DNA of 64,000 nucleotides from Streptobacillus moniliformis DSM 12112 (GTDB lineage Bacteria; Fusobacteriota; Fusobacteriia; Fusobacteriales; Leptotrichiaceae): NCBI RefSeq assembly GCF_000024565.1, contig NC_013515.1, positions 62,001 to 126,000 of the forward strand, read 5' to 3'. Shown piece by piece: positions 28,030 to 36,567 of this stretch (position 1 is its first letter; each line of letters starts with the position of its first letter). The notes under the pieces were generated by a model. It saw only the letters and a program-made list of their open reading frames with translations, ran no database searches and was not told where the DNA came from. The position numbers and the translations under genes were made by a program.

Positions 28030-28983
28030 TTATTTTCCTCCAAGTCTTTTTTCATCAAGGAAATCAAATATTGATTTTATAGATGTTGTAGCTTCACTTG
28101 ATCTTAATAAGTGATAAACGTGGTAAAGCCCATCTACAGTAACAAACTTGTTTTCTATATTTTCGCTATCAAGTTTTTCTTTAACTATTTTAGAATCATC
28201 ATATAATAGTTCGCCATTATTAACTTCTATATAAGTAGGTGGGAATCCGTTGAAATCTCCAAAAACTGGTGAAATATATGGATGTTTTTTATCCTTCTCA
28301 TATTTAAAGTATTCATTATCTTTAAGAAGTTTAGAAAGATCATAATTTTCAACAGAAGAACCTATTAAAAGATCTGTCTTAACATTTGTTTTTCTACTTT
28401 CTAAAGTATTTGATATATCTAAAAATGGAGATAAAAGAACTACTGCATCAGGTAATCTTCTTTTCTCATCTCTTCTTTTTAATAATGTAGAAACTATTAG
28501 GTTTCCACCAGCAGAATCTCCAAAAGTATATACATTTTTGTAATTTTCAAATGCATATTCTAAACCATTATCATAATCATCATGTCCACTAGGATAGAAA
28601 CTATATGGAAGTTGTCTGTAATCAACGAAAATAATATCATAATTATCATTAATATTTAGCATAAATTCTGCAAGATTTCTATAAATATTAGATAGAGGAT
28701 AAATAAATGCACCTCCATGGGCATAATAAATTACTGAATCATTTTTCTTTTCAGTTTTTTTAATCAACTCTAATTTTACATTTCCGTTATATAATATAGT
28801 TTCATGAGTTATGTCAGATTTATGTTTCCAAGGCAATTCATAATAGGCTCCAGTTCTACCTATTTTTAAAAATGTTTCTTTTTCTCCTCTATATATGAAA
28901 TTGGTAGTTTTTAAAAGTGTGGTAGTTATTGATGAACAACTAACAATTGCTAAAGTAGAAAAAATAAAAATAATTTTTTTCAT
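28030..28983 (-). CDS. Alpha/beta-hydrolase lipoprotein, hormone-sensitive-lipase type
   Basis: 317 residues. A lipobox (AIVSC, Cys16) anchors it to a membrane. HGGAF (oxyanion hole), GDSAGG (nucleophile Ser) and a late HVYHLL His place it in the HSL/carboxylesterase group; the acid residue is probably the Asp in ELLYDDS. The substrate is unknown. I chose ATG at 28983 because AAGGAAC precedes it and the signal peptide starts there; an upstream in-frame ATG adds 15 residues that spoil the lipoprotein signal. It heads the hydrolase-murE-potD run. Confidence 0.82.
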   Translation of the reverse strand: MKKIIFIFSTLAIVSCSSITTTLLKTTNFIYRGEKETFLKIGRTGAYYELPWKHKSDITHETILYNGNVKLELIKKTEKKNDSVIYYAHGGAFIYPLSNIYRNLAEFMLNINDNYDIIFVDYRQLPYSFYPSGHDDYDNGLEYAFENYKNVYTFGDSAGGNLIVSTLLKRRDEKRRLPDAVVLLSPFLDISNTLESRKTNVKTDLLIGSSVENYDLSKLLKDNEYFKYEKDKKHPYISPVFGDFNGFPPTYIEVNNGELLYDDSKIVKEKLDSENIENKFVTVDGLYHVYHLLRSSEATTSIKSIFDFLDEKRLGGK

Positions 28984-29079
28984 ATTTAGTTCCTTTCTTG
29001 TTACATTTATATCATGTGTATTATACAATTTTTAGAACAAAAAATAAAGGTTTAATATATAATAGTGTGTAAAATAGTC

Positions 29080-29107
29080 TTGATAAATAAAAAAAATAAG
29101 ATATAAT
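29080..29107 (+). promoter_or_regulatory. Promoter of the secreted nuclease gene
   Basis: TTGATA (29080-29085), a 16-nt spacer and TATAAT (29102-29107), 33 nt before the start codon and followed by AAAGGGAG. Confidence 0.7.
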
Positions 29108-29140
29108 ATTTATAGTTAATTTAAAGGGAGATGAACATAA

Positions 29141-30937
29141 ATGAAAAGAAAATTTTTATTTTTATCACTATTTGTAGCATTATCTGGAATTTCGATTTCA
29201 GAAACTATTTCTCAAATACAGGGAAATGAAATGCTTTCTAAATTTCAAGATAAAGATGTAACTAAAGTTAGAGGAATAGTAACAGCTATTAGAAAAACTA
29301 AATATAATAATGGATTTTTCATGCAATCAGTAAAACATGATAAAGACATTAGAACTTCTGAAGGAATTTATGTAGAAAATATTAATAATGCGAATGTTAA
29401 AGTTGGAGATTTAGTTACTGTTGATGGTAAGGTAAAAGAAATTTATTTAAATAAACCAGATAAAACTCAACCACCTATTACTTCTATACAAGCTAATTCT
29501 ATAAAGGTTATGAAATCTAAACAAAAAGTTAGACCTTTAGAACATACTGGTAAAAATATACCTATTAAAGTTCGTGATAATAATAACCCAGTATTAAATG
29601 TAAAAACAAATGCTATGGACTATTATGAAGCCCTTGAAGGAGTTTTAATAAGAATTAAAAATCCAATAGTAACAGGAGCAAATCAAAAATATGGAGATAT
29701 AACTGTTGTGCCAAGTAAGGGTATGTATGCAGGGTTAAGAAGTATTAATGGTGGAGTAGTGTATAATAACTATGAAACAGAACAAACTCAAAGAATAACT
29801 GTAAATATTACTCCTTGGAATATATTTGAAAATGGTAAGTATAAAGATAATGTAACTCCAAATCCTGGTGATGAATTTAAAGGAGATATAGAAGGAATAG
29901 TATTTTATGAACATGGTGAATATAGATTATACCCAACATCACCTTTCCCAGGAATTATAGATAAAAATACTAAACCTGAAAAAAATAAATATACATACAA
30001 TGATGAATTATTAAATGTAGTTTCATATAACATAGAAAACTTTTCACATGTAGATACTCCTGAAAGAGTAGATGAACTTGCAAATCAAGTTGCAACTATA
30101 CTTCAAAACCCAGATATTTTAGGATTAATAGAAGTTGGAGATGATGATGGACAAAAAGAAAGTGAAATAGTATCTTCAAATGAAAATATGGAAGCTCTTG
30201 TTAAAGCTATAAAAGAAAAAACAGGAATAGACTATGGATTTGTTAGTGTAGACCCTATGGATGGAAAAGATGGTGGTTGGCCTGCAATGCATATACGTAA
30301 TGTAATATTATACAGAATAGACAAATTAAATGTAGTTGGATTTAATCAAGGAGATGCAATTACTGATACAGAAGTGATAAAAGATGGAGATAATGTTAGA
30401 TTAACATATAACCCTGGAAGAATAGGAAATCAAGATAAAATTTGGGAAGAAGTTAGAAAACCTTTAGTAGCTCAATTTGAATATAACGGTAAAAATATAT
30501 TTGTAATAGCTAATCACTTAAAATCTAAGAGATCAGATGATAAGGTATATGGAGTTAATCATCCAGTTATTAGAAAATCAGAAGATGTAAGAATACCAGA
30601 AGGTAAATATATTAACAATTTTGTTAAAGACATTTTATCTAAAGATGATAAAGCTACAGTAATAGTTTTAGGAGATATGAATGATTTTGAATTTTCTAAG
30701 ACTACAAAAAATATTAATGGAGATGAATTGGTAGATGTAATATCATTATTACCTAAGAATGAAAGATATACTTATGTTTACCAAGGTGCATCTCAAACTC
30801 TTGATAATATAATGATTAATAAGAAATATAAGGATAATGTAAATATTGATGTTATTAGAGTTAATTCAGAATTTCTAAAAGAACAAGGTTCATTTAGTGA
30901 TCATGACCCTATATTTATACAATTTAAAGTAGATTAA
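29141..30937 (+). CDS. Secreted endonuclease/exonuclease/phosphatase-family nuclease
   Basis: 598 residues with a signal peptide (KRKFLFLSLFVALSGISIS). Residues about 25-270 resemble the OB-fold domains of extracellular nucleases of the YhcR/ExeM kind (FQDKDVTKVRGIVTAI, GIYVEN, GDLVTVDGKVKE). From about 285 the EEP catalytic domain runs with VVSYNIENF, GLIEVGDDDG, ANHLKSK, LGDMNDFEFS and SDHDPI, covering the metal ligands and catalytic His. It probably degrades extracellular DNA or RNA in the periplasm or outside. It is a single-gene unit between its own promoter and terminator. Confidence 0.87.
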   Translation: MKRKFLFLSLFVALSGISISETISQIQGNEMLSKFQDKDVTKVRGIVTAIRKTKYNNGFFMQSVKHDKDIRTSEGIYVENINNANVKVGDLVTVDGKVKEIYLNKPDKTQPPITSIQANSIKVMKSKQKVRPLEHTGKNIPIKVRDNNNPVLNVKTNAMDYYEALEGVLIRIKNPIVTGANQKYGDITVVPSKGMYAGLRSINGGVVYNNYETEQTQRITVNITPWNIFENGKYKDNVTPNPGDEFKGDIEGIVFYEHGEYRLYPTSPFPGIIDKNTKPEKNKYTYNDELLNVVSYNIENFSHVDTPERVDELANQVATILQNPDILGLIEVGDDDGQKESEIVSSNENMEALVKAIKEKTGIDYGFVSVDPMDGKDGGWPAMHIRNVILYRIDKLNVVGFNQGDAITDTEVIKDGDNVRLTYNPGRIGNQDKIWEEVRKPLVAQFEYNGKNIFVIANHLKSKRSDDKVYGVNHPVIRKSEDVRIPEGKYINNFVKDILSKDDKATVIVLGDMNDFEFSKTTKNINGDELVDVISLLPKNERYTYVYQGASQTLDNIMINKKYKDNVNIDVIRVNSEFLKEQGSFSDHDPIFIQFKVD

Positions 30938-30940
30938 AAT

Positions 30941-30967
30941 ATTGCACCCAAAAGGGTGCAATTTTTC
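30941..30967 (+). terminator. Rho-independent terminator after the nuclease gene
   Basis: ATTGCACCC (30941-30949), AAAA loop, GGGTGCAAT (30954-30962), then TTTTT. Confidence 0.88.
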
Positions 30968-31813
30968 AATTATTTAATAACTCTACTTTTGTATTTCTCT
31001 CAGTTTTCTTTAATATGCTCTTTAACTCAAACTTTGCCTCATTTGTTAATTTTACTTTTTCATTTGCATCTGTTTCTACCTTAACATCTCCAAATAAATC
31101 TCCATATTGTTCATAGTTTCCACTTTTTAAAACATGTCTAATTTCTGCATTAGCTATTCTTACATTATCACTTAATTTTCCATTAGTTTTAACAAAAGTT
31201 TCTAGTTCATGCTTATCATCTTTAAAATCAGCAGAGTTATATATACCAGCAACAGTTAATTCAAAGTTATTATATATTTTACCATTTAATATAGCAGATA
31301 AAAGGAAAGTATGTTCTTCACCTAATTTATACCCTTGTTCTTTTCCTATTTTTACTTTCTTTCCTTTGCTTGTTAAATGTTTTTCTATTGCTTCTTTTAT
31401 TCCATTATGTTTGTGGACTTTTTTCTCATCTTCATTTAGATTCTTTTTCTTTTCCCAAGCAATACCATCTCCACCTCTTCTATGAGCAGCAGTTAATTGA
31501 ATGTTGAAAGTATCAACTATATCAGAATCCCATCTTAGACCAAAGTGATAAGGTGTTTTATCTCCTAACTTCATTTCATCTTTATTTGCTTTAACACCAT
31601 TTAAATCAGTACCAATGAAAGCAAAGATTTCCTTATTTTTGTGCATAAAGACACCTAAATTTCCTTTAGCACCTATTTTGTTAGTAACATCATCTTGTTT
31701 CCATAGATCTTTTATTTGCATTTCATTAGATGAATTACCTCCTGAACCACCATTACCAGAATTAACCTTTTCATATGTTATTGGTTTTTCTATAAAAATA
31801 AAAAGTAAATAAA
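30966..31813 (-). pseudogene. Outer-membrane protein fragment truncated at both ends
   Basis: About 280 residues on the minus strand that align with the interior of the large OMP family: KNKEIFAFIGTDL, a GLRWDSDIVDTFNIQLTAAHRR strand pair, IKEAIEKHLTSKGK, GYKLGEEHTFLLSAI and LTVAGIYNSADF. The fragment stops at a TAA without a barrel-closing aromatic end. Its 5' side runs into the IS at 31814 with no signal peptide or start. The sequence on the far side of the IS (32801 onward) shows none either, so the gene was already truncated when the element arrived. A Gly/Ser/Asn linker (GNGGSGGNSS) lies at the 5' end. Confidence 0.75.
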
Positions 31814-31814
31814 A
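31790..31814. repeat. 25-bp direct repeat, left of IS copy 1
   Basis: These 25 bases recur identically at 32776-32800, on the other side of the element. The simplest reading is a long target-site duplication. The repeat is A-rich but includes C, T and G positions, which argues against chance. Confidence 0.75.
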
Positions 31815-31854
31815 TGTAATGTGATAAAACATATGTAACAAAAAAATAAAAAAA

Positions 31855-31916
31855 GAGAGATACATTTGATATAATAGAGTTTGACAAAAACTAAAACAAT
31901 CAAAGGAGTATCTCTC
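31855..31916 (+). promoter_or_regulatory. Inverted repeat sequestering the transposase start
   Basis: GAGAGATAC (31855-31863) is a perfect inverted repeat of GTATCTCTC (31908-31916). The latter overlaps the AGGAG site and touches the ATG at 31917. RNA that reads in from outside would fold and hide the ribosome site, a known strategy that limits transposase production from neighbouring promoters. The function here is inferred. Confidence 0.5.
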
Positions 31917-32599
31917 ATGAGTATTATAACAGAAGAAATGAAATTTCGCCATAGATTATGTGAATATGCAATAAAAAATGGAGTAACTAAAGCAGCAAGG
32001 CGTTATCATACAAATAGACAATAGGTTCAAGAAAGCCCCATACAAGCCCAAATGCCCATACAGAAGAAGAATTAATACTAATAAAGAATATGTTAAAAAA
32101 ACATGGAAGTTATGGATTAGCCCAAGTATATGTTAGTTGTAAGAATAAGGGGTATAATAGAAGCTTTGGTAGTATGTGTAGGATAAATTATCCAAGTGAG
32201 AAAGTACAGGTAGATATTAAATATATTCCAAATGAGTGTATAAAGTTTAATTCAAAGGGGATTAGATATTATCAGATAACTGCTATAGATGAGTATAGTA
32301 GGAAGAGGGTATTAAAGGTTGTAAAGGGAAAGAGTACATATGAGACATCAAAGTACATTAAGGAGTTAGAAAGGGCTATAGGCTTTAAGATAGAGACTAT
32401 ACAGGTAGATAATGGATATGAGTTTGTAAATGATAAAGATGTAACGGATAGGGAAGATGGAAAGATATTGTATAGTAGGAAAGAATTTAGGAGCGAGGAA
32501 GAATTAATAGAAAATGTTAAAAGGCATGAAAGGCTGTATAATAATACGGCAAAGACAGTGCTTAATTTTAAGAGTCCAAATGAGGTTGTGAGGGAATAG
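31917..32599 (+). pseudogene. Transposase remnant, IS copy 1
   Basis: ATG at 31917 opens a helix-turn-helix start (FRHRLCEYAIKNGVTKAARRYHTNRQ) stopped by TAG at 32022-32024. About 20-30 residues are then lost, and the protein resumes in another frame (RKPHTSPNAHTEEELILIKNML) from about 32029. The catalytic core keeps VQVDIKYIP (first Asp) and IQVDNGYEF (second Asp). The segment that should carry the third acid, usually NGKVERSH, is deleted between VNDKDVT and DREDGK. The end is cut to NEVVRE by a 19-bp loss. It is inactive. Confidence 0.85.
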
Positions 32600-32775
32600 A
32601 GGCTTAAAAGGGCAACCCCAATCTCACTTCACACACTCTAACAATCAATTAAACACTAAACATTAAACAACACTTAACTAAACTAAACACTTAATTAAAC
32701 ACTTAGACAATTAACTAACTCTAACTTATATTAAATTTATTTCTTATTATGTAACATATGTATTGACAATTAAGA

Positions 32776-32800
32776 CTATAAAAATAAAAAGTAAATAAAA
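32776..32800. repeat. 25-bp direct repeat, right of IS copy 1
   Basis: Identical to 31790-31814. It ends only four bases before the -35 box of the tRNA promoter, so the element inserted right at the edge of that promoter. Confidence 0.75.
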
Positions 32801-32804
32801 ATAG

Positions 32805-32833
32805 TTGAAATTTATTTTATTTTGTTGTATAAT
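32805..32833 (+). promoter_or_regulatory. Promoter of the tRNA-Val/tRNA-Asp unit
   Basis: TTGAAA (32805-32810), 17-nt spacer, TATAAT (32828-32833), 14 nt before the mature tRNA-Val. Confidence 0.75.
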
Positions 32834-32847
32834 ATTAAAATAGAAAT

Positions 32848-32923
32848 GGTCGCATAGCTCAGTTGGGAGAGCACCTGCCTTACAAGCAGGGGGTCACTGG
32901 TTCGAGCCCAGTTGTGACCACCA
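32848..32923 (+). tRNA. tRNA-Val (anticodon TAC)
   Basis: 76 nt with encoded CCA. The acceptor stem GGTCGCA/TGTGACC, anticodon stem CCTGC/GCAGG around CTTACAA, and TTCGAGC T-loop are complete. TAC reads GUN valine codons, the main set in an AT-rich genome. Confidence 0.96.
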
Positions 32924-32930
32924 TTTTTAT

Positions 32931-33007
32931 GGAGGTGTAGCTCAGTTGGTTAGAGTGCTTGCCTGTCACGCAAGATGTCGCGAGTTCGAGTCTCGTCACT
33001 TCCGCCA
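32931..33007 (+). tRNA. tRNA-Asp (anticodon GTC)
   Basis: 77 nt with encoded CCA, seven bases after tRNA-Val. The acceptor stem is GGAGGTG/CACTTCC, the anticodon loop is CTGTCAC, and the T-arm GCGAG-TTCGAGT-CTCGT has one mispair-tolerant end. Confidence 0.95.
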
Positions 33008-33018
33008 TTATATCATTT

Positions 33019-33041
33019 GCTTCTTTATAGAGGCTTTTTTT
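33019..33041 (+). terminator. Terminator of the tRNA unit
   Basis: GCTTCT (33019-33024), TTAT loop, AGAGGC (33029-33034) with one G-U pair, followed by seven T. Confidence 0.7.
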
Positions 33042-33061
33042 ATTTATCAACAAAAAATAAA

Positions 33062-33148
33062 ATGTATAATAGTATATGTAATGATTTTACAAATGATGAA
33101 GTTATAATATCTGCTTTATTATTAAGAGATTATTTATATTCTATTTAA
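33062..33148 (+). CDS. Short open frame, possible gene remnant
   Basis: 28 codons (MYNSICNDFTNDEVIISALL and so on, ending YSI) between the tRNA terminator and the methyltransferase gene, ending 12 bp before the latter. No ribosome site precedes the ATG. The C-terminal half looks like a protein helix, so this may be the tail of a lost gene once ahead of the methyltransferase. Equally it may be chance. Confidence 0.2.
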   Translation: MYNSICNDFTNDEVIISALLLRDYLYSI

Positions 33149-33160
33149 TGAGGAAAGAGT

Positions 33161-34270
33161 ATGTTTTTAAATTATAAAGGTAAAAAAACAGTTGAGGAAA
33201 TCGAAAATATTATTGAAATAAAAAGATTAAAATTAAAAAGCATTTCTAAGGGTTCAGAAAAAGGAATATATATTAATGCTGATAATTTTGATGCTATGAT
33301 TATGTTGTTAGATAATTTCGAAAATAGTGTGGATTTAGTGTATATTGATCCACCATTTAATACTAATTCTGATTTTTATTACAATGAAGATAAGACATCT
33401 ACTATTAGTTCATCTAAAAATGATAGTTTAGCATATAGTGATAAAATGAATTTAAACGAATACTTAGAATTTATAAGGAAAAGATTAATTTTAATAAAAA
33501 AATTACTTAGCGATAGAGGGACTATATATTTTCATATAGATTGTAAAGTAGGACCATATATAAAGTTAATTCTCGATGAAATTTTTGGAATAAAAAATTT
33601 TGTTAATGATATAAGCAGAGTAAAATCAAATCCTAAAAATTTTAAAAGAAAAGCATTTGGAAATGAAAAAGATGTAATATACATTTACTCAAAAAAGAAC
33701 CAAAATAATATATTTAATAATGTAACTATAGCTTTAAGTGAGGAAGAAATATTAAAAAAATTTCCTAAAATTGATAAAAATGGAAGAAGATATAATACTG
33801 TTCCTTGTCATGCTCCAGGTGAAACAAAAAATGGGGAAACAGGAGGAAAATGGAAAGGGGTGTTTCCACCAAAAGGAAGACATTGGAGATATAGTCCGAA
33901 AGAACTAGAAAAATTAGATGAAAATGGATTAATTGAATGGTCTAAAAATGGTGTTCCTAGAATAAAAAATTTTTCTGATGAACATAAAGGTAAAAAAATT
34001 CAAGATATTTGGTCAAATTTTAAAGATCCTCAAAATCCAATATATCCGACTGAAAAAAACCTAGATATGTTATCTATGATTGCTCAGCAGTCATCTAATG
34101 AAGATTCTATAATAATGGATTGTTTTTGTGGCTCATCAAGCTTTTTATTAGCAGGAATAAATAAAAAAAGATATGTCATTGGTATTGATAAATCTGATGT
34201 ATCAAAAGAAGTATTATTAAAAAGAAGAAATATAAATGATTTAGTAATTGTTGAATATATTGATCTATGA
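33161..34270 (+). CDS. Site-specific DNA methyltransferase, beta class (N6-adenine or N4-cytosine)
   Basis: 369 residues. Motif IV DPPF (63-66) comes before motif I, here DCFCGSSSF (about 318-326, normally D-x-F-x-GSG), which is the beta arrangement seen in type III Mod and related stand-alone enzymes. The middle (about 200-290, with ETGGKWKGVFPP and HWRYSPKELEKL) would hold target recognition. GAGGAAAG precedes the ATG. No restriction gene is adjacent, so it is an orphan or a restriction-modification remnant inserted between a tRNA unit and murC. Motif I departs from consensus, so activity is uncertain. Confidence 0.82.
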   Translation: MFLNYKGKKTVEEIENIIEIKRLKLKSISKGSEKGIYINADNFDAMIMLLDNFENSVDLVYIDPPFNTNSDFYYNEDKTSTISSSKNDSLAYSDKMNLNEYLEFIRKRLILIKKLLSDRGTIYFHIDCKVGPYIKLILDEIFGIKNFVNDISRVKSNPKNFKRKAFGNEKDVIYIYSKKNQNNIFNNVTIALSEEEILKKFPKIDKNGRRYNTVPCHAPGETKNGETGGKWKGVFPPKGRHWRYSPKELEKLDENGLIEWSKNGVPRIKNFSDEHKGKKIQDIWSNFKDPQNPIYPTEKNLDMLSMIAQQSSNEDSIIMDCFCGSSSFLLAGINKKRYVIGIDKSDVSKEVLLKRRNINDLVIVEYIDL

Positions 34271-34317
34271 AAAGTCTTTTTATATAATGTTACACATACC
34301 TTAAATATTAGATTTTA

Positions 34318-34346
34318 TTGATTTTTTTTCATAAAAATTGTATAAT
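34318..34346 (+). promoter_or_regulatory. Promoter of murC-murB-dus
   Basis: TTGATT (34318-34323), 17-nt spacer, TATAAT (34341-34346), 30 nt before the murC ATG. Confidence 0.75.
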
Positions 34347-34376
34347 TTAATTTTAGAAGTATGGAGGTCAAATATT

Positions 34377-35714
34377 ATGAAAAAAGCTTTTTTTAGTGGT
34401 ATTAATGGGATAGGTATGAGTGGACTAGCATTAATACTTAAAGAACTAGGATATATGGTATCTGGTTCAGATATATCATATAAGGATATAACTAAGAAAT
34501 TAGAAGATAATGAAATAGAGGTATATATAGGTCAAAAAAGAGAAAATGTAGAGAATAAAGAAATAGATCTTTATGTTTATTCTACAGCTATAAAAAAAGA
34601 TAATCCAGAATATATGTATATGTTGGAAAAAAATATTAAAATGGTTAGACGTGGTGAGCTTCTTGCAGAAATCATGGATAAATTACCTTTAGGTATAGCT
34701 GTAGCTGGAACTCATGGTAAAACAACTACTTCATCTCTTGCAACTGTTGCTTTTTTAGATAAAGATCCATATGTTGCTGTTGGGGGTATAATTCCAGAAA
34801 TATCATCTAATTCAAAGGTTGGAAGTTCAGATTACTTTATAGCGGAAGCAGATGAAAGTGATAACTCTTTTCTGTATATGAATCCATATTATTCTATAAT
34901 AACTAATATAGAAGCAGACCATTTAGAATTTCATGGTAGTTTAGAAAATATTAAAAAATCTTTTGGTCAATTTATTAAGCAAACTAAATATAAGGTGCTT
35001 GCTTGTTTTGATTGTGAAGAGATAAGAACATATAGTGATGATAAATTAGTATTTTATTCTGTTGATGAAAAAAATAAGGATAAAGTGAGTATATATGCCA
35101 AAAATATACATAGTTTAAATTCTATTACATACTTTGATGCAGTAAAAAACGGAATAGAGTTAGGAACATTTAAATTATCTATACCAGGAATACATAATGT
35201 ATCTAATGCTCTTGCAGTAATATATATAGCTCATGAAGAAAAACTTGATATGGATAATGTTAAAGAAAGAATAGAAAAATTTAGGGGAGCTAATAGAAGA
35301 TATCAGGTAATATATGATGAAGATTTTAGAATAATTGATGATTATGCTCATCATCCTACAGAAATTATGGCAACTATTAATGCTGCTAAAATGAATGAAA
35401 AAAAGGAAATAACAGTAATTTTTGAACCACATAGATATTCAAGAACTAAATTCTTTCTTAAAGAATTTGCAGAAAGTTTAGCTTTAGCTGATAGAATTTT
35501 CTTATTACCCATATACTCAGCTAGTGAAGAAAATACATATGATGTAAGTTCAGAAGATCTAGCTAAATTGATAGGTAATCATTCTAAAGTATATGAAAAA
35601 GAAAAGCTTGTGGAAATATTATTGGAAGAAGATAAAAAAGGAAAGGTTTACATATTTATGGGAGCAGGAAGTGTATCAAGTTATGGGCATAAATTTGTAG
35701 AGATGGTAAGATAA
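34377..35714 (+). CDS. murC: UDP-N-acetylmuramate-L-alanine ligase MurC
   Basis: A 445-residue Mur ligase adding L-Ala to UDP-MurNAc with ATP. FSGINGIGMSGLALIL (Rossmann), AGTHGKTTTSSL (ATP loop), EADESDNSFL, NIEADHLEFHG, DDYAHHPTEI and FEPHRYSRT are present. I chose ATG at 34377 for GGAGGTCA upstream; an earlier in-frame ATG (34338) has no site and precedes the Rossmann start by 13 odd residues. Its stop overlaps murB by one base. Confidence 0.97.
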   Translation: MKKAFFSGINGIGMSGLALILKELGYMVSGSDISYKDITKKLEDNEIEVYIGQKRENVENKEIDLYVYSTAIKKDNPEYMYMLEKNIKMVRRGELLAEIMDKLPLGIAVAGTHGKTTTSSLATVAFLDKDPYVAVGGIIPEISSNSKVGSSDYFIAEADESDNSFLYMNPYYSIITNIEADHLEFHGSLENIKKSFGQFIKQTKYKVLACFDCEEIRTYSDDKLVFYSVDEKNKDKVSIYAKNIHSLNSITYFDAVKNGIELGTFKLSIPGIHNVSNALAVIYIAHEEKLDMDNVKERIEKFRGANRRYQVIYDEDFRIIDDYAHHPTEIMATINAAKMNEKKEITVIFEPHRYSRTKFFLKEFAESLALADRIFLLPIYSASEENTYDVSSEDLAKLIGNHSKVYEKEKLVEILLEEDKKGKVYIFMGAGSVSSYGHKFVEMVR

Positions 35715-36565
35715 TGAGAATATTAAAAGATGTTAGCATAAAAGAATACTCTAATATGAAAGTTGGAGGAACTGCAAAAGAATTAATATTTATACATGAT
35801 AAAAATGAATTAAAAGAAATATATGATAGTAGAGATAGAATATATTTAATAGGAAATGGAACAAATACTTTAATATCTGATGGATATTTAGATATATCTT
35901 TTGTTACTTTAAATGAAATGAATGATATAGTTATAGAAGAAAAAAATGAAGATTATGCATTAGTAAGAGTGTATTCTGGAGTAGATTTTAATGATTTCAT
36001 TAAATTTATGAAATTAAATGATTTATCAGGTATAGAAAACATGTCAGGTATACCAGGAAGTTTTGGTGGTATTACAAATATGAATGCAGGAGCGTATGGA
36101 ACTGAAATATTTGATGTTATAGAAGAAGTTGAAGTATTTGATAAAGAAAATGGAATTAAAGTACTTAAAAAGAAGAAGATGGATTTTAGATATAGAGGGA
36201 CTGAAATTAAAGATAATAAATGGGTAGTAATATCGACTTTATTAAAATTAACTTATGGATTTGATGAAGAGGCAAGTGAGGATAAGTATAATCAAAGAAA
36301 AACTAAGCATCCATTAAATTACCCTAATTTAGGATCTACATTTAAAAATCCTGTTGGAAACTTTGCAGCACAATTAATATCAGATTGTGGATTAAAAGAA
36401 TTTAGAGTTGGAGATGCACAAGTTTCACCAATTCATCCTAATTTCATTACTAATTTAGGTAATGCTAAATTTAGTGATATACAAGAAATTATTAAACATG
36501 TAAAAAAAGTTGTAAATGATAAAACTGGAATAATGCTTGAAACAGAGATAATAACAGTGGAGTAA
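35714..36565 (+). CDS. murB: UDP-N-acetylenolpyruvoylglucosamine reductase MurB
   Basis: A 283-residue FAD enzyme making UDP-MurNAc. KVGGTAKELIF, LIGNGTNTLISD, GIPGSFGGITNMNAGAYG (flavin site), NLGSTFKNP with the catalytic Ser position (here the GSTFKNP loop) and the final ETEI Glu are present. The length fits type II MurB. It is coupled to murC by TAATG. FAD and NADPH are used in the cytosol. Confidence 0.96.
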   Translation: MRILKDVSIKEYSNMKVGGTAKELIFIHDKNELKEIYDSRDRIYLIGNGTNTLISDGYLDISFVTLNEMNDIVIEEKNEDYALVRVYSGVDFNDFIKFMKLNDLSGIENMSGIPGSFGGITNMNAGAYGTEIFDVIEEVEVFDKENGIKVLKKKKMDFRYRGTEIKDNKWVVISTLLKLTYGFDEEASEDKYNQRKTKHPLNYPNLGSTFKNPVGNFAAQLISDCGLKEFRVGDAQVSPIHPNFITNLGNAKFSDIQEIIKHVKKVVNDKTGIMLETEIITVE

Positions 36566-36567
36566 AA

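Larger units (their letters stand above)
31815..32775 (+). mobile_element. Decayed IS, copy 1 (DDE transposase, IS481/IS3-like)
   Basis: 961 bp between the two 25-bp repeats. Its ends are weakly inverted: ATGTAATGTGATAAAACATATGT at the left resembles the reverse complement of the right end around ACATATGTATTGACAATTAAG. It nearly matches the copy at 57.4 kb from the first to the last base, which fixes the boundaries. A short leader, a broken transposase and about 170 bp of non-coding right end (a run of TTAA-ACACT-like words) make up the element. Indels relative to the other copy lie at short direct repeats. Confidence 0.85.

Noticed and set aside
33010-33061. Extension of the 28-codon frame upstream
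   Set aside because: The open frame passes through the tRNA terminator T-run, so continuation is by chance.
35175-35432. Minus-strand frame within murC
   Set aside because: It is an antisense shadow of a strongly conserved gene.
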